From: Bryobacterales bacterium
Lineage (GTDB): Bacteria > Acidobacteriota > Terriglobia > Bryobacterales > Bryobacteraceae
Assembly: GCA_016789905.1 (NCBI GenBank)
Contig: JAEUQC010000041.1
Location: 50,492 to 114,491, forward strand
Reading direction: 5' to 3'
DNA length: 64,000 nucleotides
The notes under the pieces are model-generated. The model had not been told where the DNA came from and did no database searches. It was given only the letters and a program-made list of their open reading frames with translations. Shown in pieces: positions 8,096-17,622 of this stretch. The position numbers and the translations under genes are program-made. Every line of letters starts with the position of its first letter. Position 1 is the stretch's first letter.

Positions 8096-8497
8096 CTACA
8101 TGCCGCCTTTGAATCCTTGCTTGCGCTTCTGTTCGCGCTCCGCTCGCATCTTGTCGTATTCACGCATCTGCTGCTCGCTCAAAATGCCGCGAATGCTCGT
8201 CGTCTGGTCCGTCTGAATCTTTTCCATCTCCGGCTTGGTACGTTCGCGGAACTCGCGGTAACGGTCACGCGTGGCGTCCAGCACCTTTTCCACGTCCACC
8301 GCCTGCGCGTCGCTCAGGCTCAGCCGCTGCTTCATTTCCGCCATGTAGTCGCGCCGGTACTCGTCTGGCGTCTTTCGGTTCGATGTCGCGCTCACCGCCT
8401 TCACCGTATACAAACGGTGACCGAATGCGCCGACGGCCGCGCCCCCGGCAAACACAAACAACAGGTAAAGCGCGATCGTGAAATTGCTGCGCTTCAT
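8096..8497 (-). CDS. Spy/CpxP-like membrane-anchored periplasmic protein
   Basis: A 133-residue protein with one N-terminal membrane segment (FTIALYLLFVFAGGAAVGAF) followed by a long charged helical region containing MKQRLSLSDAQAVDVEKVL and ILSEQQMREYDKM. This pattern matches small periplasmic stress or metal sensors of the Spy/CpxP/CnrX type with degenerate LTxxQ-like motifs. It overlaps by 4 bp (ATGA) the gene upstream and is third in an operon led by an ECF sigma factor, so a role in envelope stress sensing is likely by inference. Confidence 0.7.
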   Translation of the reverse strand: MKRSNFTIALYLLFVFAGGAAVGAFGHRLYTVKAVSATSNRKTPDEYRRDYMAEMKQRLSLSDAQAVDVEKVLDATRDRYREFRERTKPEMEKIQTDQTTSIRGILSEQQMREYDKMRAEREQKRKQGFKGGM

Positions 8498-8835
8498 TTA
8501 GGAGCTCCGCCGGTTTCCATGGATACTGGATGCATCGCCGCCAAGTCCTCGGGGACCTCGTTATCGTCTAGCGCTTCGATATATGTGGATTGATAGAACT
8601 GCGAAGACGAAAGCGCCGTACCCATCACGAATCCGAGCACAAGGCACAGGGCCAACGCCCCAACCAACGCCCGGCGGCTCAGCGTTACCCATTGGAGCAC
8701 CGGACTTCGCCGGGCTTCAATGCGCTGCCACATAGTCGGCATGAAGTTGGCACCGGCTTCCGGATCCGGGCACGCGGCACGGTAGTCGGAAAACAACTGA
8801 TCCAGACGCTGCTCATGATTTTTTCCAACTGACAT
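8494..8835 (-). CDS. Single-pass membrane protein, probable anti-sigma factor
   Basis: A 113-residue protein. Residues 1-50 are soluble and charged (LDQLFSDYRAACPDPE, MPTMWQRIEARR), then one membrane segment (LVGALALCLVLGFVMGTAL) and a short outer tail. No ZAS zinc motif is seen. Position directly between an ECF sigma factor (16 bases upstream) and a Spy-like sensor (4-bp overlap) supports an anti-sigma role. I chose the ATG at 8835; an upstream start would overlap the sigma gene. Confidence 0.6.
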   Translation of the reverse strand: MSVGKNHEQRLDQLFSDYRAACPDPEAGANFMPTMWQRIEARRSPVLQWVTLSRRALVGALALCLVLGFVMGTALSSSQFYQSTYIEALDDNEVPEDLAAMHPVSMETGGAPK

Positions 8836-8851
8836 ACGGTCTCCCACGATT

Positions 8852-9460
8852 CTACTCGTTTTTTGAAGGCCTAGAGGCTGCATCCGCCTTATCGGCAGAT
8901 TCCTCGCTCTTCGCAAATGCTTTCAACACGCGCTGGCGCGCTCGAAACAGCCGCACTTTCAGCGCATTCTCGTTCACTTTGTACACCGTTTCCAACTGCT
9001 TCAACGACAATCCTTCCACTTCCTTCAACGTCAGCAACACGCGGTCTTCCTCGCTAACAGCGCCCAGCAGCGAATTCACAAAATCGCGGACTTTGCCCTG
9101 GCGCACCTGTTCCCGTTCAGCGATTGTTCCCGCGTCGGCATCGGCCATCATAACCTGCTGCTCGCTTAGGTCGCTCATGCGCGCTTCCGGTCGCCGCCGC
9201 TGCCGCCGCAAATAGTCGTATGCCGCGTTCACCGTCAATCGGTACAGCCACGGCTCGAAAACGTCCGGTTCCCGTAGTTGGTCCAACGAATAATAGAGGC
9301 GGACAAACACTTCCTGGCCTACGTCCTCCACGTCTTCAGGCCGTCCAATAAGACGTGAGATCGTACCCAGAATTCTTCGCCGGTACGCCTGTACAATCTG
9401 GTTGAATGCCTGATCATCGCCCTGTTTGGCCCTCAGGATAAGCTCAAAGTCAACCAGCAT
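8852..9460 (-). CDS. ECF RNA polymerase sigma factor
   Basis: A 202-residue extracytoplasmic-function sigma factor. Region 2 is seen in DDQAFNQIVQAYRRRIL and EDVGQEVFVRLY and the -10-binding stretch WLYRLTVNAAYDYLRR; region 4 in LTLKEVEGLSLKQLETVY and VKVRLFRAR-like residues (ALKVRLFRARQRVLKAF). It leads an operon with a membrane protein and a Spy-like protein, a typical signal-transduction set. A GGAAC element lies on the minus strand at 9499-9503, which could be an autoregulated -35 site, but the matching -10 is not convincing. Confidence 0.9.
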   Translation of the reverse strand: MLVDFELILRAKQGDDQAFNQIVQAYRRRILGTISRLIGRPEDVEDVGQEVFVRLYYSLDQLREPDVFEPWLYRLTVNAAYDYLRRQRRRPEARMSDLSEQQVMMADADAGTIAEREQVRQGKVRDFVNSLLGAVSEEDRVLLTLKEVEGLSLKQLETVYKVNENALKVRLFRARQRVLKAFAKSEESADKADAASRPSKNE

Positions 9461-9617
9461 CTTGGCACGCCACCTAATCCGCGTGGCTCTGCCAGGCAGT
9501 TCCTGGCTGGCCTTGAAGCTGCATCCCGCAGACCGTACAAAACAATAGGCGCTTTACCACTCTCTCCAGGTTACAGCAGATTTGCTGGAGGGCCAAGAAT
9601 GACTATTCCTTCATTTA

Positions 9618-9803
9618 TCACGCCGCCTCAATCGATTGGCGGGCCCCGCGCTCCTCGCGTTGGGGCCCTTCACGTGTCTCCGAATACGCTTCTAATGATT
9701 TAAGCAATCGCTCTATCGTTCGTCGCCGTTGGAGCAAATAGGACAACTGCTCCTCCACCGGTGCCGATCGTAGCGCCGGAGGCAACAATTTTTGGGGGAT
9801 CAT
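9618..9803 (-). CDS. Small hypothetical protein
   Basis: A 61-residue, strongly charged, helical-looking protein (EEQLSYLLQRRRTIERLL is its core). The start is supported by TAGGAG placed 7 bases before the ATG, and the ATG is conserved with no better alternative. Upstream, TTGCAA and TAGTTC with a 17-base spacer could be a promoter. It lies 157 bases before the ECF sigma gene on the same strand; no family recognised. Confidence 0.5.
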   Translation of the reverse strand: MIPQKLLPPALRSAPVEEQLSYLLQRRRTIERLLKSLEAYSETREGPQREERGARQSIEAA

Positions 9804-9903
9804 ACGATACTCCTAGAACTAGCAGTACCTTTTTCGTATTGCAATAAGAAGATCGTACTGGAACTTTGGGATGCCATCCCCCCATCTTCCGCTTTCCTTC
9901 CCC

Positions 9904-10533
9904 CTACGCGAACTGGGCCCGTGCCGCGCTCCAGGATCGCCGCATCCAACTCACCCGCTCCGCTTTTTCGCGAATCTCCTCCAGCCGAATGCCCAAAAGT
10001 TCCGTCTCAAAATTCACGCCCATGTACTTACGCGGCGCGGCCATCGGCCGGAATCCATACAAGCGCTGGTAAATCTCGGAATGTTCCACCCGCGGGCACG
10101 CCGTCAGCCACTCCACGCCGTAGTGCTCCCCAAGTGCCGCCATATTTCCCAGTAGTCCGTAAAAGGCGTCTCGCCGCGCTGTCTGCGCGAAACAGAGCCG
10201 GCTTGCCTCAACAAAGGTGCTTCGCGCCATCGACTGGAACGCCGGGTGATCGCCGAAAACTTTTTCGGCAGGGGAAATGGTCCAGCCCAGGTCCGGTCGA
10301 ACCACCGAGATTCGCACCGTGGCCAGCGGCTCGGCCTCCGTATCCCTCACCAGAAAACTGAACTGATTCGGAGCGTCGTCCAGCGCGTCGCGGAAGCGGC
10401 TGTCCGTGCGAGCTTCAATCGCGCCTCGCCGGTGATAGCAAAGGTATCGAAGCCGGAAAACCGCTTCCAAATCCGCGCTGGTTCGGGCAATCGAGCACTG
10501 CAAGGGGAGAGGAGCTACGTCTGTGATGATCAT
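9904..10533 (-). CDS. N-acyl amino acid synthase FeeM-like acyltransferase
   Basis: A 209-residue protein with the layout of the GNAT-related autoinducer synthase/FeeM family, which join an acyl-ACP chain to an amino acid or similar amine. Visible features are the early motif EAVFRLRYLCYHRRG, the acidic segment DALDDAPNQFSF, the central strand ATVRISVVRPD, and FVEASRLCFA. Residues 140-180 (EHYGVEWLTACPRVEHSEIYQRL in two parts) form the usual C-terminal domain. The product could be a long-chain N-acyl amino acid signal or a lipid precursor; that is inference. It stands alone, with no LuxR gene beside it. Confidence 0.7.
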   Translation of the reverse strand: MIITDVAPLPLQCSIARTSADLEAVFRLRYLCYHRRGAIEARTDSRFRDALDDAPNQFSFLVRDTEAEPLATVRISVVRPDLGWTISPAEKVFGDHPAFQSMARSTFVEASRLCFAQTARRDAFYGLLGNMAALGEHYGVEWLTACPRVEHSEIYQRLYGFRPMAAPRKYMGVNFETELLGIRLEEIREKAERVSWMRRSWSAARAQFA

Positions 10534-10601
10534 GGCCCCCTCTCAGCGCGCAATCGCCGCCAATGGGGCCATGGCGGCGCGACTTTCCCCCACACCGCTA
10601 A

Positions 10602-11300
10602 TTAGCGGCGCCGCAGCCGGTAAATAACGGCAAGCCCGGCGGCGAACAGCGCGTAGGTTGCCGGTTCAGGCACACCGGTGGGCGCCGCCGAATAGGACGC
10701 ATTCAAACGATTGGAAAACGTCCCGATGCTGGCGTTGCCAGCATTGCCGCTAATGGACACGATGTTGCCGAGACCCGGGAGACTGGTGGTAACTCCGGCC
10801 GGCAGATTGCAGGAGTCCGCCGTGGACGTGGAAAACGCTAGACAGACGGGCGCGCCGGGAATCACAAACTGCACGGCCGCGTTCCCATTTCCGGAAAAAC
10901 TGCTTGTATTCAGCATTACTTCTGCGGGATCGATGAACTGCACACTACCGGGCGTCAACGGCGCGATGGCGACGTTGTAAGTGAAGCTGAAACTGTTCGT
11001 GTTCCCTGCATTCGCCAGAAAGACCACGTTGGGATTGGCGGCCGTAGCGATCTTGGTCATACTGAGAACGGCGCCAAGCCCTGGGCCTGCAGTCAGATTC
11101 AACGCAATATCGGCGCCCGTCACCAGTTGTGTCCCGGTCGCCGAGTTGGCGGCAAGGGCGAAATTGGAAAACGTGTACTGAACCTGGCCGCCGGCGTTGA
11201 GCACGCAAGCGCCCGGCGAGGCGACAGTACCGCAAGAAAGAGCCGAAGCGCCCATGGCGCCGGCGACGAAAAGCATGGGCAGAAGGAGTTGAGGTTTCAT
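10602..11300 (-). CDS. PEP-CTERM sorting-domain exported protein
   Basis: A 232-residue secreted protein. It has an N-terminal signal peptide (LLLPMLFVAGAMGASAL), a low-complexity beta-type body rich in Asn, Ser, Ala and Thr, and at the C-terminus the PEP-CTERM tripartite signal: VPEPATYALFAAGLAVIYR followed by a cluster of arginines. Such proteins are processed by an exosortase and usually go to the cell surface or matrix; no exosortase is in this window. One disulfide-type pair (SCGTVASPGAC) is near the N-terminus. Confidence 0.85.
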   Translation of the reverse strand: MKPQLLLPMLFVAGAMGASALSCGTVASPGACVLNAGGQVQYTFSNFALAANSATGTQLVTGADIALNLTAGPGLGAVLSMTKIATAANPNVVFLANAGNTNSFSFTYNVAIAPLTPGSVQFIDPAEVMLNTSSFSGNGNAAVQFVIPGAPVCLAFSTSTADSCNLPAGVTTSLPGLGNIVSISGNAGNASIGTFSNRLNASYSAAPTGVPEPATYALFAAGLAVIYRLRRR

Positions 11301-11372
11301 GGTTTACCTACGGACAGCATGAAACCAGGCAGCAAAAGACTTCTCAGCAAAAGGTAAGCGTTTTGTAAAGTC

Positions 11373-12683
11373 TCACACCCGCCAGGTAAGCGGGTAGGAT
11401 TTCGGCATGTGGCCATCGTATTCGATGCCAGCCGCCGCCTCCAGCCCGGGCATCAACAGGATCTGCCGCACAATCTCCGGAATCATCACCATGCCCACAT
11501 ACTTGCCAAGGCACTCATGGGCGCCATAGCCAAACGTGAAGTAGTGATACCAGTTTCTATTCGGCCGGAAGGCCTCGGGGTTCTCGAACGCCTTCGGGTC
11601 AAACATCGCCGATTGGGTTAGCGCCAGTACGTTGGTCCCTCCAGGAATGTGCGTTTCGTGAGGTGTCCCCTTGGCCAACGTATAGCCGCAGGCAGTCTGC
11701 CGGAACATATATGGCGAAATGGGAACAAACCGGAGCGCTTCCCAGACGATCGAATCGAACTGCGAGGGGTCGTCCTCCCGTGCCGTATTACGAGCCTGGT
11801 CGAACAGGTCGGCGTGCTGAAGCAAATACTGAATGGTTTGCACACTCGCCTGGGCGGTGGTTTCGATGGTGCCGATCAGTAACCCTCCAGCGTTCACGCC
11901 CGCCCGTTTAATGTCAAAATCCACTTCGGCCGGAAACTTGGTTCGCAGCATCCGGGAGACGATATCATCCCGTAGCGGCCGTTTCCCTTTGCGAAACATC
12001 GCGGCAAGCCGTTGCAACGGCGCCCAGAGCCGCTCAAACTTCAGTGCGATGGAACGTGTCAGAACAAGCGCCGCGATGTACTTCCCGAGCTTTTCCCCGG
12101 AGGCGTCGTGGCTCGCCTGAATCCGCTCCCGTTCTTCGGCGGTGGCGATGTCGAACGGCTGGTTGTAGAACGTATCCACCTGGGCCCAATAGGACCATTC
12201 CATCAGGTCCTTGCGATGCATCCCAATCAGGCCGAAATAGTCGCGGACAATGGTCGCCGGAACCAGGCGGCAGTAACCGGAAACGGCGTCAATGCCGCCG
12301 CCCGCGCCCTCCAGCAGGTCCCGGCTGATGTCCCGCACCATGCGGCGCACTTCCGGCAGATCGTCGCGATTCAACAAGCCCTGCATGATCGACTTCTCCC
12401 TGTAGTGCAGCGCATCATCATCGTGCATCATCAGGTAGCCGTTCGCCATCTTCGCCTCGTACAGCTTTACCGTGAAGATCTTCGGCATGTTGAGCATTTC
12501 GATCACATCGTCGTAGAGCGAAACGAGAGTGCATTCCGGCAGAACCAGTATCGGCCGTTCCGCCCGCAGCTCTTTAAAAAAGCCGAGCGGATCAGTCTCC
12601 ATCAGTCGCCGGACGAGTGCCAATTTCGATTCGGCGGGTTCACGGTCTATTCGTGGCAGATAGGCGGCCGGTGCGGGACCCAT
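11373..12683 (-). CDS. Cytochrome P450
   Basis: A 436-residue soluble P450 mono-oxygenase. The haem-thiolate loop is FGYGAHECLGKYVG near the C-terminus, the ExxR of the K-helix lies in VWEALRFVP, and the I-helix oxygen-activation stretch is LLIGTIETTAQAS. There is no membrane anchor. It starts 15 bases after the stop of a di-haem cytochrome gene, so the two form an operon and may share a substrate or electron flow. No ferredoxin or ferredoxin reductase gene is adjacent. Confidence 0.92.
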   Translation of the reverse strand: MGPAPAAYLPRIDREPAESKLALVRRLMETDPLGFFKELRAERPILVLPECTLVSLYDDVIEMLNMPKIFTVKLYEAKMANGYLMMHDDDALHYREKSIMQGLLNRDDLPEVRRMVRDISRDLLEGAGGGIDAVSGYCRLVPATIVRDYFGLIGMHRKDLMEWSYWAQVDTFYNQPFDIATAEERERIQASHDASGEKLGKYIAALVLTRSIALKFERLWAPLQRLAAMFRKGKRPLRDDIVSRMLRTKFPAEVDFDIKRAGVNAGGLLIGTIETTAQASVQTIQYLLQHADLFDQARNTAREDDPSQFDSIVWEALRFVPISPYMFRQTACGYTLAKGTPHETHIPGGTNVLALTQSAMFDPKAFENPEAFRPNRNWYHYFTFGYGAHECLGKYVGMVMIPEIVRQILLMPGLEAAAGIEYDGHMPKSYPLTWRV

Positions 12684-12698
12684 GGCGGTTTCCTTGTC

Positions 12699-14735
12699 TC
12701 AGAGTGTTTTCAGGTATTCGACGAGGTCCCAACGGTCCGCTTCCGACATCTCCGCCGCGCCGTATTCGTGGCCGGCGTTGCTATTGCTGGGCTTCGCGGT
12801 GTCAAACAGGAACCCGTCGTACTCTCTTTCGCCGTGTTTGAAGCCCACCTTCTTCGCGTCCAGTTCGCGAGAACCCACCATGAATACCTCGGGCCGCTCT
12901 GCCGCCGGAAGCAGCAGGTCGTAAAGTGTCGGCACCGAACCGTTATGCAAATAAGGCGCGGTGGCCCAGATGCCGTTTAGCGAACGTCCCTTGTAGGCGC
13001 GCAGCGATTCATAGGGTGCAGCCGTCGAATCCGGCGTGTACTTGCCGGATTTTACCGACGGCTTGATCTTGTTCTGCGTGTACTCATCGTAGAGGTCGAT
13101 AAACCAATCGGCCGCGCGCGTGAAAAACCACTTGTCCGGGTCTGGCGTTGCCACCACATTTTGCGTCGCGTTCGTCAATATCGCCGCCACCGGTGCTTTG
13201 GTATTCAGCAGAATCGCGCCAACGCTGTTCTTGGAATACATGTTGCGGAAGATGCCCGAATAGCCCGTGTAGTCAACGGAGTTATCCGCCATCTTGGGGT
13301 CCGTCTTTACCTCCGCCACTTTGTCCATATGCGCCACAACACGGCGATCATCGCTCGCCCGGTCTATTTCCGCATGGCATTCGGCGCAATACTTGGCGAA
13401 CAGCCGTTCCCCGCGTCCGGCGCGCGATTTATCAATCGCGGGAAGCCCGGCTTTAGCAACGGCGTCGTCCCACGCCGGCGATTGCAGCGACCAGAGACGG
13501 TCCTCCAGCTTACGCAGATTATGAACGTCAACCGAGGACTGGAAGCTCACGTGGGTGTCGCCAAATCCCTGGCCGCCAATCACTGAGGAAATCGTCCATC
13601 CCTTCTTCTGCGCCCAATCCAGCGTGCCAAAAACCCCAATCACCTCACCCGCGTTCCGGCCAATGGGGCCCACTCCCGCATTGGCGCCAATGCCGTTCCA
13701 CTGCACGTAATCATGGCGGGGAATATCCCACAGAAATGGGTAGCTCACCGGCGCATCGGGGGAGTTGAACACCTTGTCACGCAGTACGCGCCGTTGCGGA
13801 ACGTCGAGTTGCGCCACCAGCCGCTCCATCAAATGGTCGCGATTCTCTGAGGTGAGTACCGGCGCCAGTTTCGCCAATAGCGCCGTTGTCTCCGCCGGCG
13901 GCAGTGCGTCCACCAGAACTTCGCGGAGCGCTTCCGGGCTCAGGACATGCTCTAGAACGCGATTGTAGATACGGCCAAACGCGTCAAGGCGGGCGTAGCC
14001 GTATGGCGACTTACTGTCATTGAAAAAGTTGTAAGCTTCCATCCGCAATGCGTATATCTGTAGATCGTCCGCAATTGCCTTATCGTTCGAATAAGCGCCC
14101 CCCTTGCGCACGGCGGCAAAGAATCTCTCGCGCTTCGCGGGTTCGTCCCGCGTTGCTGCCAGGGCCGCCGCCAGGTCATTCATGAACGCGTCCATATCGG
14201 CCGCTCCGGGTCCGCCGTCAATCCGCACCGCCGTGCCGTTATAGTTGATCTGCGACGTGTGGCAGGCGGCACAGGTGAATCCCATGTACTTCTTGCCCTG
14301 GTATTCGTCGGCCACCATACCCACCGGCAGCGCGTCGGGATTATCGCTGGTGGCGGTCTGTGGCAGGTAGCGGTACCGGTTCATGTTCTCAGCCGAGCGG
14401 AACAGCCCCGCCGATTTAGGCTGTTCCAGATGCAGAAAGAAATCGTAGGGAAGCAGGTCAGAGCCCTGCGTAGTGTTATAGAACCAGAGACTATCGGCGG
14501 CCGTCCAGTTCTGGTTCAGGTACTTCACCTGCGTGAACCTATCACCGAAGATGTCCGCGGTGACAATGGCGGCGCCACGGTCTTCCGGCGTGGCGGATAT
14601 CTTGTAGTAGGCGCGGTCCATCAGCGTGGAGGAGCGCAACAGCAGAAACGCTATGCCAAGCGCCGCTAACAGCAGCAGCCGAAAGCGAAAATTCGAACCT
14701 GCTTTGTATAGGAAGTAGATGATTGCCTTCTGCAT
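12699..14735 (-). CDS. Di-haem cytochrome c peroxidase / RoxA-like protein
   Basis: A 678-residue exported or membrane-anchored c-type cytochrome. An N-terminal hydrophobic segment (FRLLLLAALGIAFLLL) is followed by two CxxCH haem sites, CAACH in GFTCAACHTSQINY and CAECH in FAKYCAECHAEIDR. The surrounding sequence (GTAVRIDGGPGAADMDAF, ATAPYLHNGSVPTLYDLL) is that of the RoxA-like di-haem oxidoreductases related to cytochrome c peroxidase; RoxA itself cleaves rubber with oxygen. Substrate here is unknown. It heads an operon with the P450 gene. Confidence 0.85.
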   Translation of the reverse strand: MQKAIIYFLYKAGSNFRFRLLLLAALGIAFLLLRSSTLMDRAYYKISATPEDRGAAIVTADIFGDRFTQVKYLNQNWTAADSLWFYNTTQGSDLLPYDFFLHLEQPKSAGLFRSAENMNRYRYLPQTATSDNPDALPVGMVADEYQGKKYMGFTCAACHTSQINYNGTAVRIDGGPGAADMDAFMNDLAAALAATRDEPAKRERFFAAVRKGGAYSNDKAIADDLQIYALRMEAYNFFNDSKSPYGYARLDAFGRIYNRVLEHVLSPEALREVLVDALPPAETTALLAKLAPVLTSENRDHLMERLVAQLDVPQRRVLRDKVFNSPDAPVSYPFLWDIPRHDYVQWNGIGANAGVGPIGRNAGEVIGVFGTLDWAQKKGWTISSVIGGQGFGDTHVSFQSSVDVHNLRKLEDRLWSLQSPAWDDAVAKAGLPAIDKSRAGRGERLFAKYCAECHAEIDRASDDRRVVAHMDKVAEVKTDPKMADNSVDYTGYSGIFRNMYSKNSVGAILLNTKAPVAAILTNATQNVVATPDPDKWFFTRAADWFIDLYDEYTQNKIKPSVKSGKYTPDSTAAPYESLRAYKGRSLNGIWATAPYLHNGSVPTLYDLLLPAAERPEVFMVGSRELDAKKVGFKHGEREYDGFLFDTAKPSNSNAGHEYGAAEMSEADRWDLVEYLKTL

Positions 14736-14873
14736 AAGGCTCCTAGCGCGGCTTGCTGGCCGCGTCTAACTGGTAAATGGCCCCGGAGTATCTCCGAAGC
14801 GAAATAAGAATAAAGTGCCCCCCGATTAGAACACAAGGGGTACTACGTGTCAATGGATTTTCGCGCGCGTTCG

Positions 14874-15956
14874 CTACTTCCCGTGCAGTTCGGGAAGAAA
14901 GTAAAAGACCACGCCGAGGATCGCGTAAACGGCAAGCATTTGAACGCCCTCCATCCAGTTGGATTCCCCGTCGTTGGCCACCTGGGCGCAAATCAGCACA
15001 CTCAGCGTGACGGCGATCACTTCAGCAGGCGTAAAGACCAGGTTCATCGGAGCAGGCGCAATGAAGTAGCTCAGCAGCACCAGTACCGGCGCCACGAATA
15101 AGGCAATCTGTATGCTGGAACCCACCGCGATTCCCAGCGCCAGATCCATGCGGTTCTTCCGGGCGACAAGAATTGCTGTCGAATGCTCCGCCGCGTTGCC
15201 GATGATCGCCACCACAATCACACCCACGAAGATGCTGGTCATCCCAAAACTGTGCGCTGCGTGTTCCACACTGCCCACCAGAATTTCGCTAACCCAGGCG
15301 ATCAGCGCCGTAGATCCGGCCAGCACCGTCACCGACTTTCCGACGCTCCACGGCTGCGCTTCGCCGCCGTGCGCCTCTCCCCCTTCTCCTCCAAAAAGCT
15401 GTTTGTGGGTCACCAGCGTAAAGACAAGGCTAAGGACATAAACAACGAGCAGGATAATGGAAATCTCCATGCTCAGGTCGCCTTCCCGCGCCGCGCCGGC
15501 CGGCCCTGCCAGGTAGTGGAACGCCGCCGGCAGAATCAGCGACACAGCGGCCAGCAGCAGCATCGTCGCCTGGTTCTGCGCCGCCATCCGGTTAAAGGTC
15601 TGCGTCTTGTATTTGAACCCGCCTAGCAGCATCGACAGCCCGGCCACTAGCAGCACATTGCCAATAATGGATCCGGTGAGCGACGCCTTCACTACATCGT
15701 AAAGTCCATTGCGCATCGCCGCGATGGCGATGATCAACTCGGCGGCGTTGCCGAACGTAGCGTTCAGTAACCCGCCAACGGCCTCCCCCGTATGATGGGC
15801 AAGGTTCTCGGTGCCCTTCCCTAGCCAGCCGGCCAGAGGCAGTATCGCCAGACAGGCGCAGAGAAACGTCTGCGTGTGGGAATCCGGCACGGCATAGTGC
15901 AGCCATGCCGATATGGGAACGAAAATCAGGAGCCAGTTGATTGAGGGCTTAAGCAT
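14874..15956 (-). CDS. Calcium/proton antiporter (CaCA family)
   Basis: A 360-residue inner-membrane cation exchanger. It shows the two inverted alpha-repeats of Ca2+:H+ antiporters: [20 protein letters not shown] with [14 protein letters not shown] in the first half, and [20 protein letters not shown] with [16 protein letters not shown] in the second, each with the key Glu. About eleven hydrophobic segments are visible, with an acidic/His loop ([12 protein letters not shown]) in the centre. The start codon overlaps the stop of the upstream Hsp70-like gene by one base (TAATG), so translation is coupled. Confidence 0.92.
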   Translation of the reverse strand: MLKPSINWLLIFVPISAWLHYAVPDSHTQTFLCACLAILPLAGWLGKGTENLAHHTGEAVGGLLNATFGNAAELIIAIAAMRNGLYDVVKASLTGSIIGNVLLVAGLSMLLGGFKYKTQTFNRMAAQNQATMLLLAAVSLILPAAFHYLAGPAGAAREGDLSMEISIILLVVYVLSLVFTLVTHKQLFGGEGGEAHGGEAQPWSVGKSVTVLAGSTALIAWVSEILVGSVEHAAHSFGMTSIFVGVIVVAIIGNAAEHSTAILVARKNRMDLALGIAVGSSIQIALFVAPVLVLLSYFIAPAPMNLVFTPAEVIAVTLSVLICAQVANDGESNWMEGVQMLAVYAILGVVFYFLPELHGK

Positions 15957-17521
15957 TAGGTTTTCTTACGTCGAACGGGAGTTTTTCGCAATTTTCCAGG
16001 AACAATGGGCGTAGACTTTGCGCCCCACCGGCCCAGCCGGAACGTCCGCGTATAAGCCGCGTCCAGATTGGCGATTGTAACCTGAAGTTCGCCCCCGGTC
16101 CCGCAACGGTAGGACTCTCCAATCCGTTGCGGCTGCGAAACGTGGTGGACAGGAATCGATTCAATATCAGCATCGCCGGCAAGCGTTGCGTCGAACGGAA
16201 AACAGATCTCGTCCCAGACCGTAATATCGCCCGCCGGTTGGCCGTCCTCGGAAAGACGGCTGCATTCCAAATAGCGAAAGTGGCCGATGTTGTGTACGGC
16301 CAGATATTCGCGTTCCTGCAACAGCGGCGGCTCCCCTTCGCCCGGTAGCGCCGCGCCTTTGGCGAACAGCGGATCGAATCGGATCCGCGCCCCGCCGTCG
16401 GCCTCTCGCCACACCCCGAAATACCGCGTGAAGTGGTCGCGAAGCACGTAGTCGGCGCTTTTATCGGCACAGATGGCTAGACCGATCGCGGTCGCCGCCC
16501 GCGTGTAAGGAGACCGCCTCACTTTAGACTTGTATCGTTCGCGAAGCAACCGGGTTACCAGCGGGAGTTCACTGCCGCCTCCGGTAACGTAGATGGCCTC
16601 CAGACTTTGCGTGCGGGCGCATAAGTCATCCACCGCGTGGAGCGTCTCGGCAATCAACGGCTCCGCGCGTCTGTAAAACTCGGCGACAGAAACCTGAACC
16701 GGCGTAAACGCCGGGTTCAGAAGTTCGAGCTCAATGGTCAGGCGGCGCGAGTTCGGGTGCAACGATTCTTTCTTCCGTCGCGCCTCATCCACCAGCCGGA
16801 ACCACTGGGATTGCGAAAGGCCCCCAGCGTCGAGCGACGACGCCTCCAGCGCCATCTCAGCCAGAATCTGATCAAAATCGTCCCCGCCAAGCGTGCCGAT
16901 CCCTTCGCTCGCCAGCACCGCGTGGGAGCGTTGATCGAGTTCCACCAGCGAAGCGTCAAAGGTGCCTCCGCCCAGGTCGTAAACGAGGATCGTGTCCTTC
17001 TGGGTCGCCTTCTCCCGGTGAGAATGGCCATATTCAAGCGAGGCCGCCGACGGCTCGTTTAACAGGCCAATCACGTCGAAACCGGCGCTCCGGAACGCCT
17101 CCACAGTGAGAAACCGCTGATTGGAGTTGGCGCTCGCCGGTACCCCTAACATCACTTCCAGCTTTTCTCCGGCGAGAATTGTCAGATTCGAACGCTCGCG
17201 CAGCGCAACGAGAAGGGCTGCCGCCAACTCACCAAGAATTTGCGCCAACGGCGCCGTCTCCCCCGCGATGTCAACCGGCGTTTGCGGCCCGGACCCGGAA
17301 AGGAACCGTTTCAGGCTCCGGACCACCGTCGAATCGGAACCCGATTGGGCCGCCCACGCCTCCCAGCCATAGATGCGCCGGCCGGCCGCCACCCCAGACA
17401 ATGGAGGATACCAGTCATGGACCTCCCCCTCCGGGGCTTCAAAGGAAACGATTGGATAATTCCCGCGGTCCGAAGCGGCCACCACTATGCGGGTTGTGCC
17501 GAAATCGATACCCAGCCTCAT
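15956..17521 (-). CDS. Hsp70-family protein with short C-terminal region
   Basis: A 521-residue DnaK-like protein. The ATPase domain has the phosphate-1 motif [13 protein letters not shown], phosphate-2 [16 protein letters not shown], the linker [12 protein letters not shown] and the adenosine motif [13 protein letters not shown]. The last 170 residues are beta-rich, but the helical lid of classic DnaK is missing and the protein is about 120 residues shorter. Members like this are usually not the housekeeping chaperone. It is translationally coupled to a Ca2+:H+ antiporter and diverges from a LysR regulator. Confidence 0.88.
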   Translation of the reverse strand: MRLGIDFGTTRIVVAASDRGNYPIVSFEAPEGEVHDWYPPLSGVAAGRRIYGWEAWAAQSGSDSTVVRSLKRFLSGSGPQTPVDIAGETAPLAQILGELAAALLVALRERSNLTILAGEKLEVMLGVPASANSNQRFLTVEAFRSAGFDVIGLLNEPSAASLEYGHSHREKATQKDTILVYDLGGGTFDASLVELDQRSHAVLASEGIGTLGGDDFDQILAEMALEASSLDAGGLSQSQWFRLVDEARRKKESLHPNSRRLTIELELLNPAFTPVQVSVAEFYRRAEPLIAETLHAVDDLCARTQSLEAIYVTGGGSELPLVTRLLRERYKSKVRRSPYTRAATAIGLAICADKSADYVLRDHFTRYFGVWREADGGARIRFDPLFAKGAALPGEGEPPLLQEREYLAVHNIGHFRYLECSRLSEDGQPAGDITVWDEICFPFDATLAGDADIESIPVHHVSQPQRIGESYRCGTGGELQVTIANLDAAYTRTFRLGRWGAKSTPIVPGKLRKTPVRRKKT

Positions 17522-17622
17522 TTCGTTAGGATAACTGGATTGCCCTATCGGCGGAAACGGTGACTGGCGGCTGCCCGTTAGGTTACAATTCGAGTTGATT
17601 CTCCTTTCGGCTCTTATTCGCC

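Noticed and set aside
9464..9510. GGAAC-type sigma-E promoter upstream of the ECF sigma gene
   Set aside because: A -35-like element is present but no convincing -10 at the right distance.
10595..10608. Perfect 14-bp palindrome CCGCTAATTAGCGG at the stop of the PEP-CTERM gene
   Set aside because: No U-tract follows on the minus strand and the two halves leave no loop; probably chance or a weak protein site.
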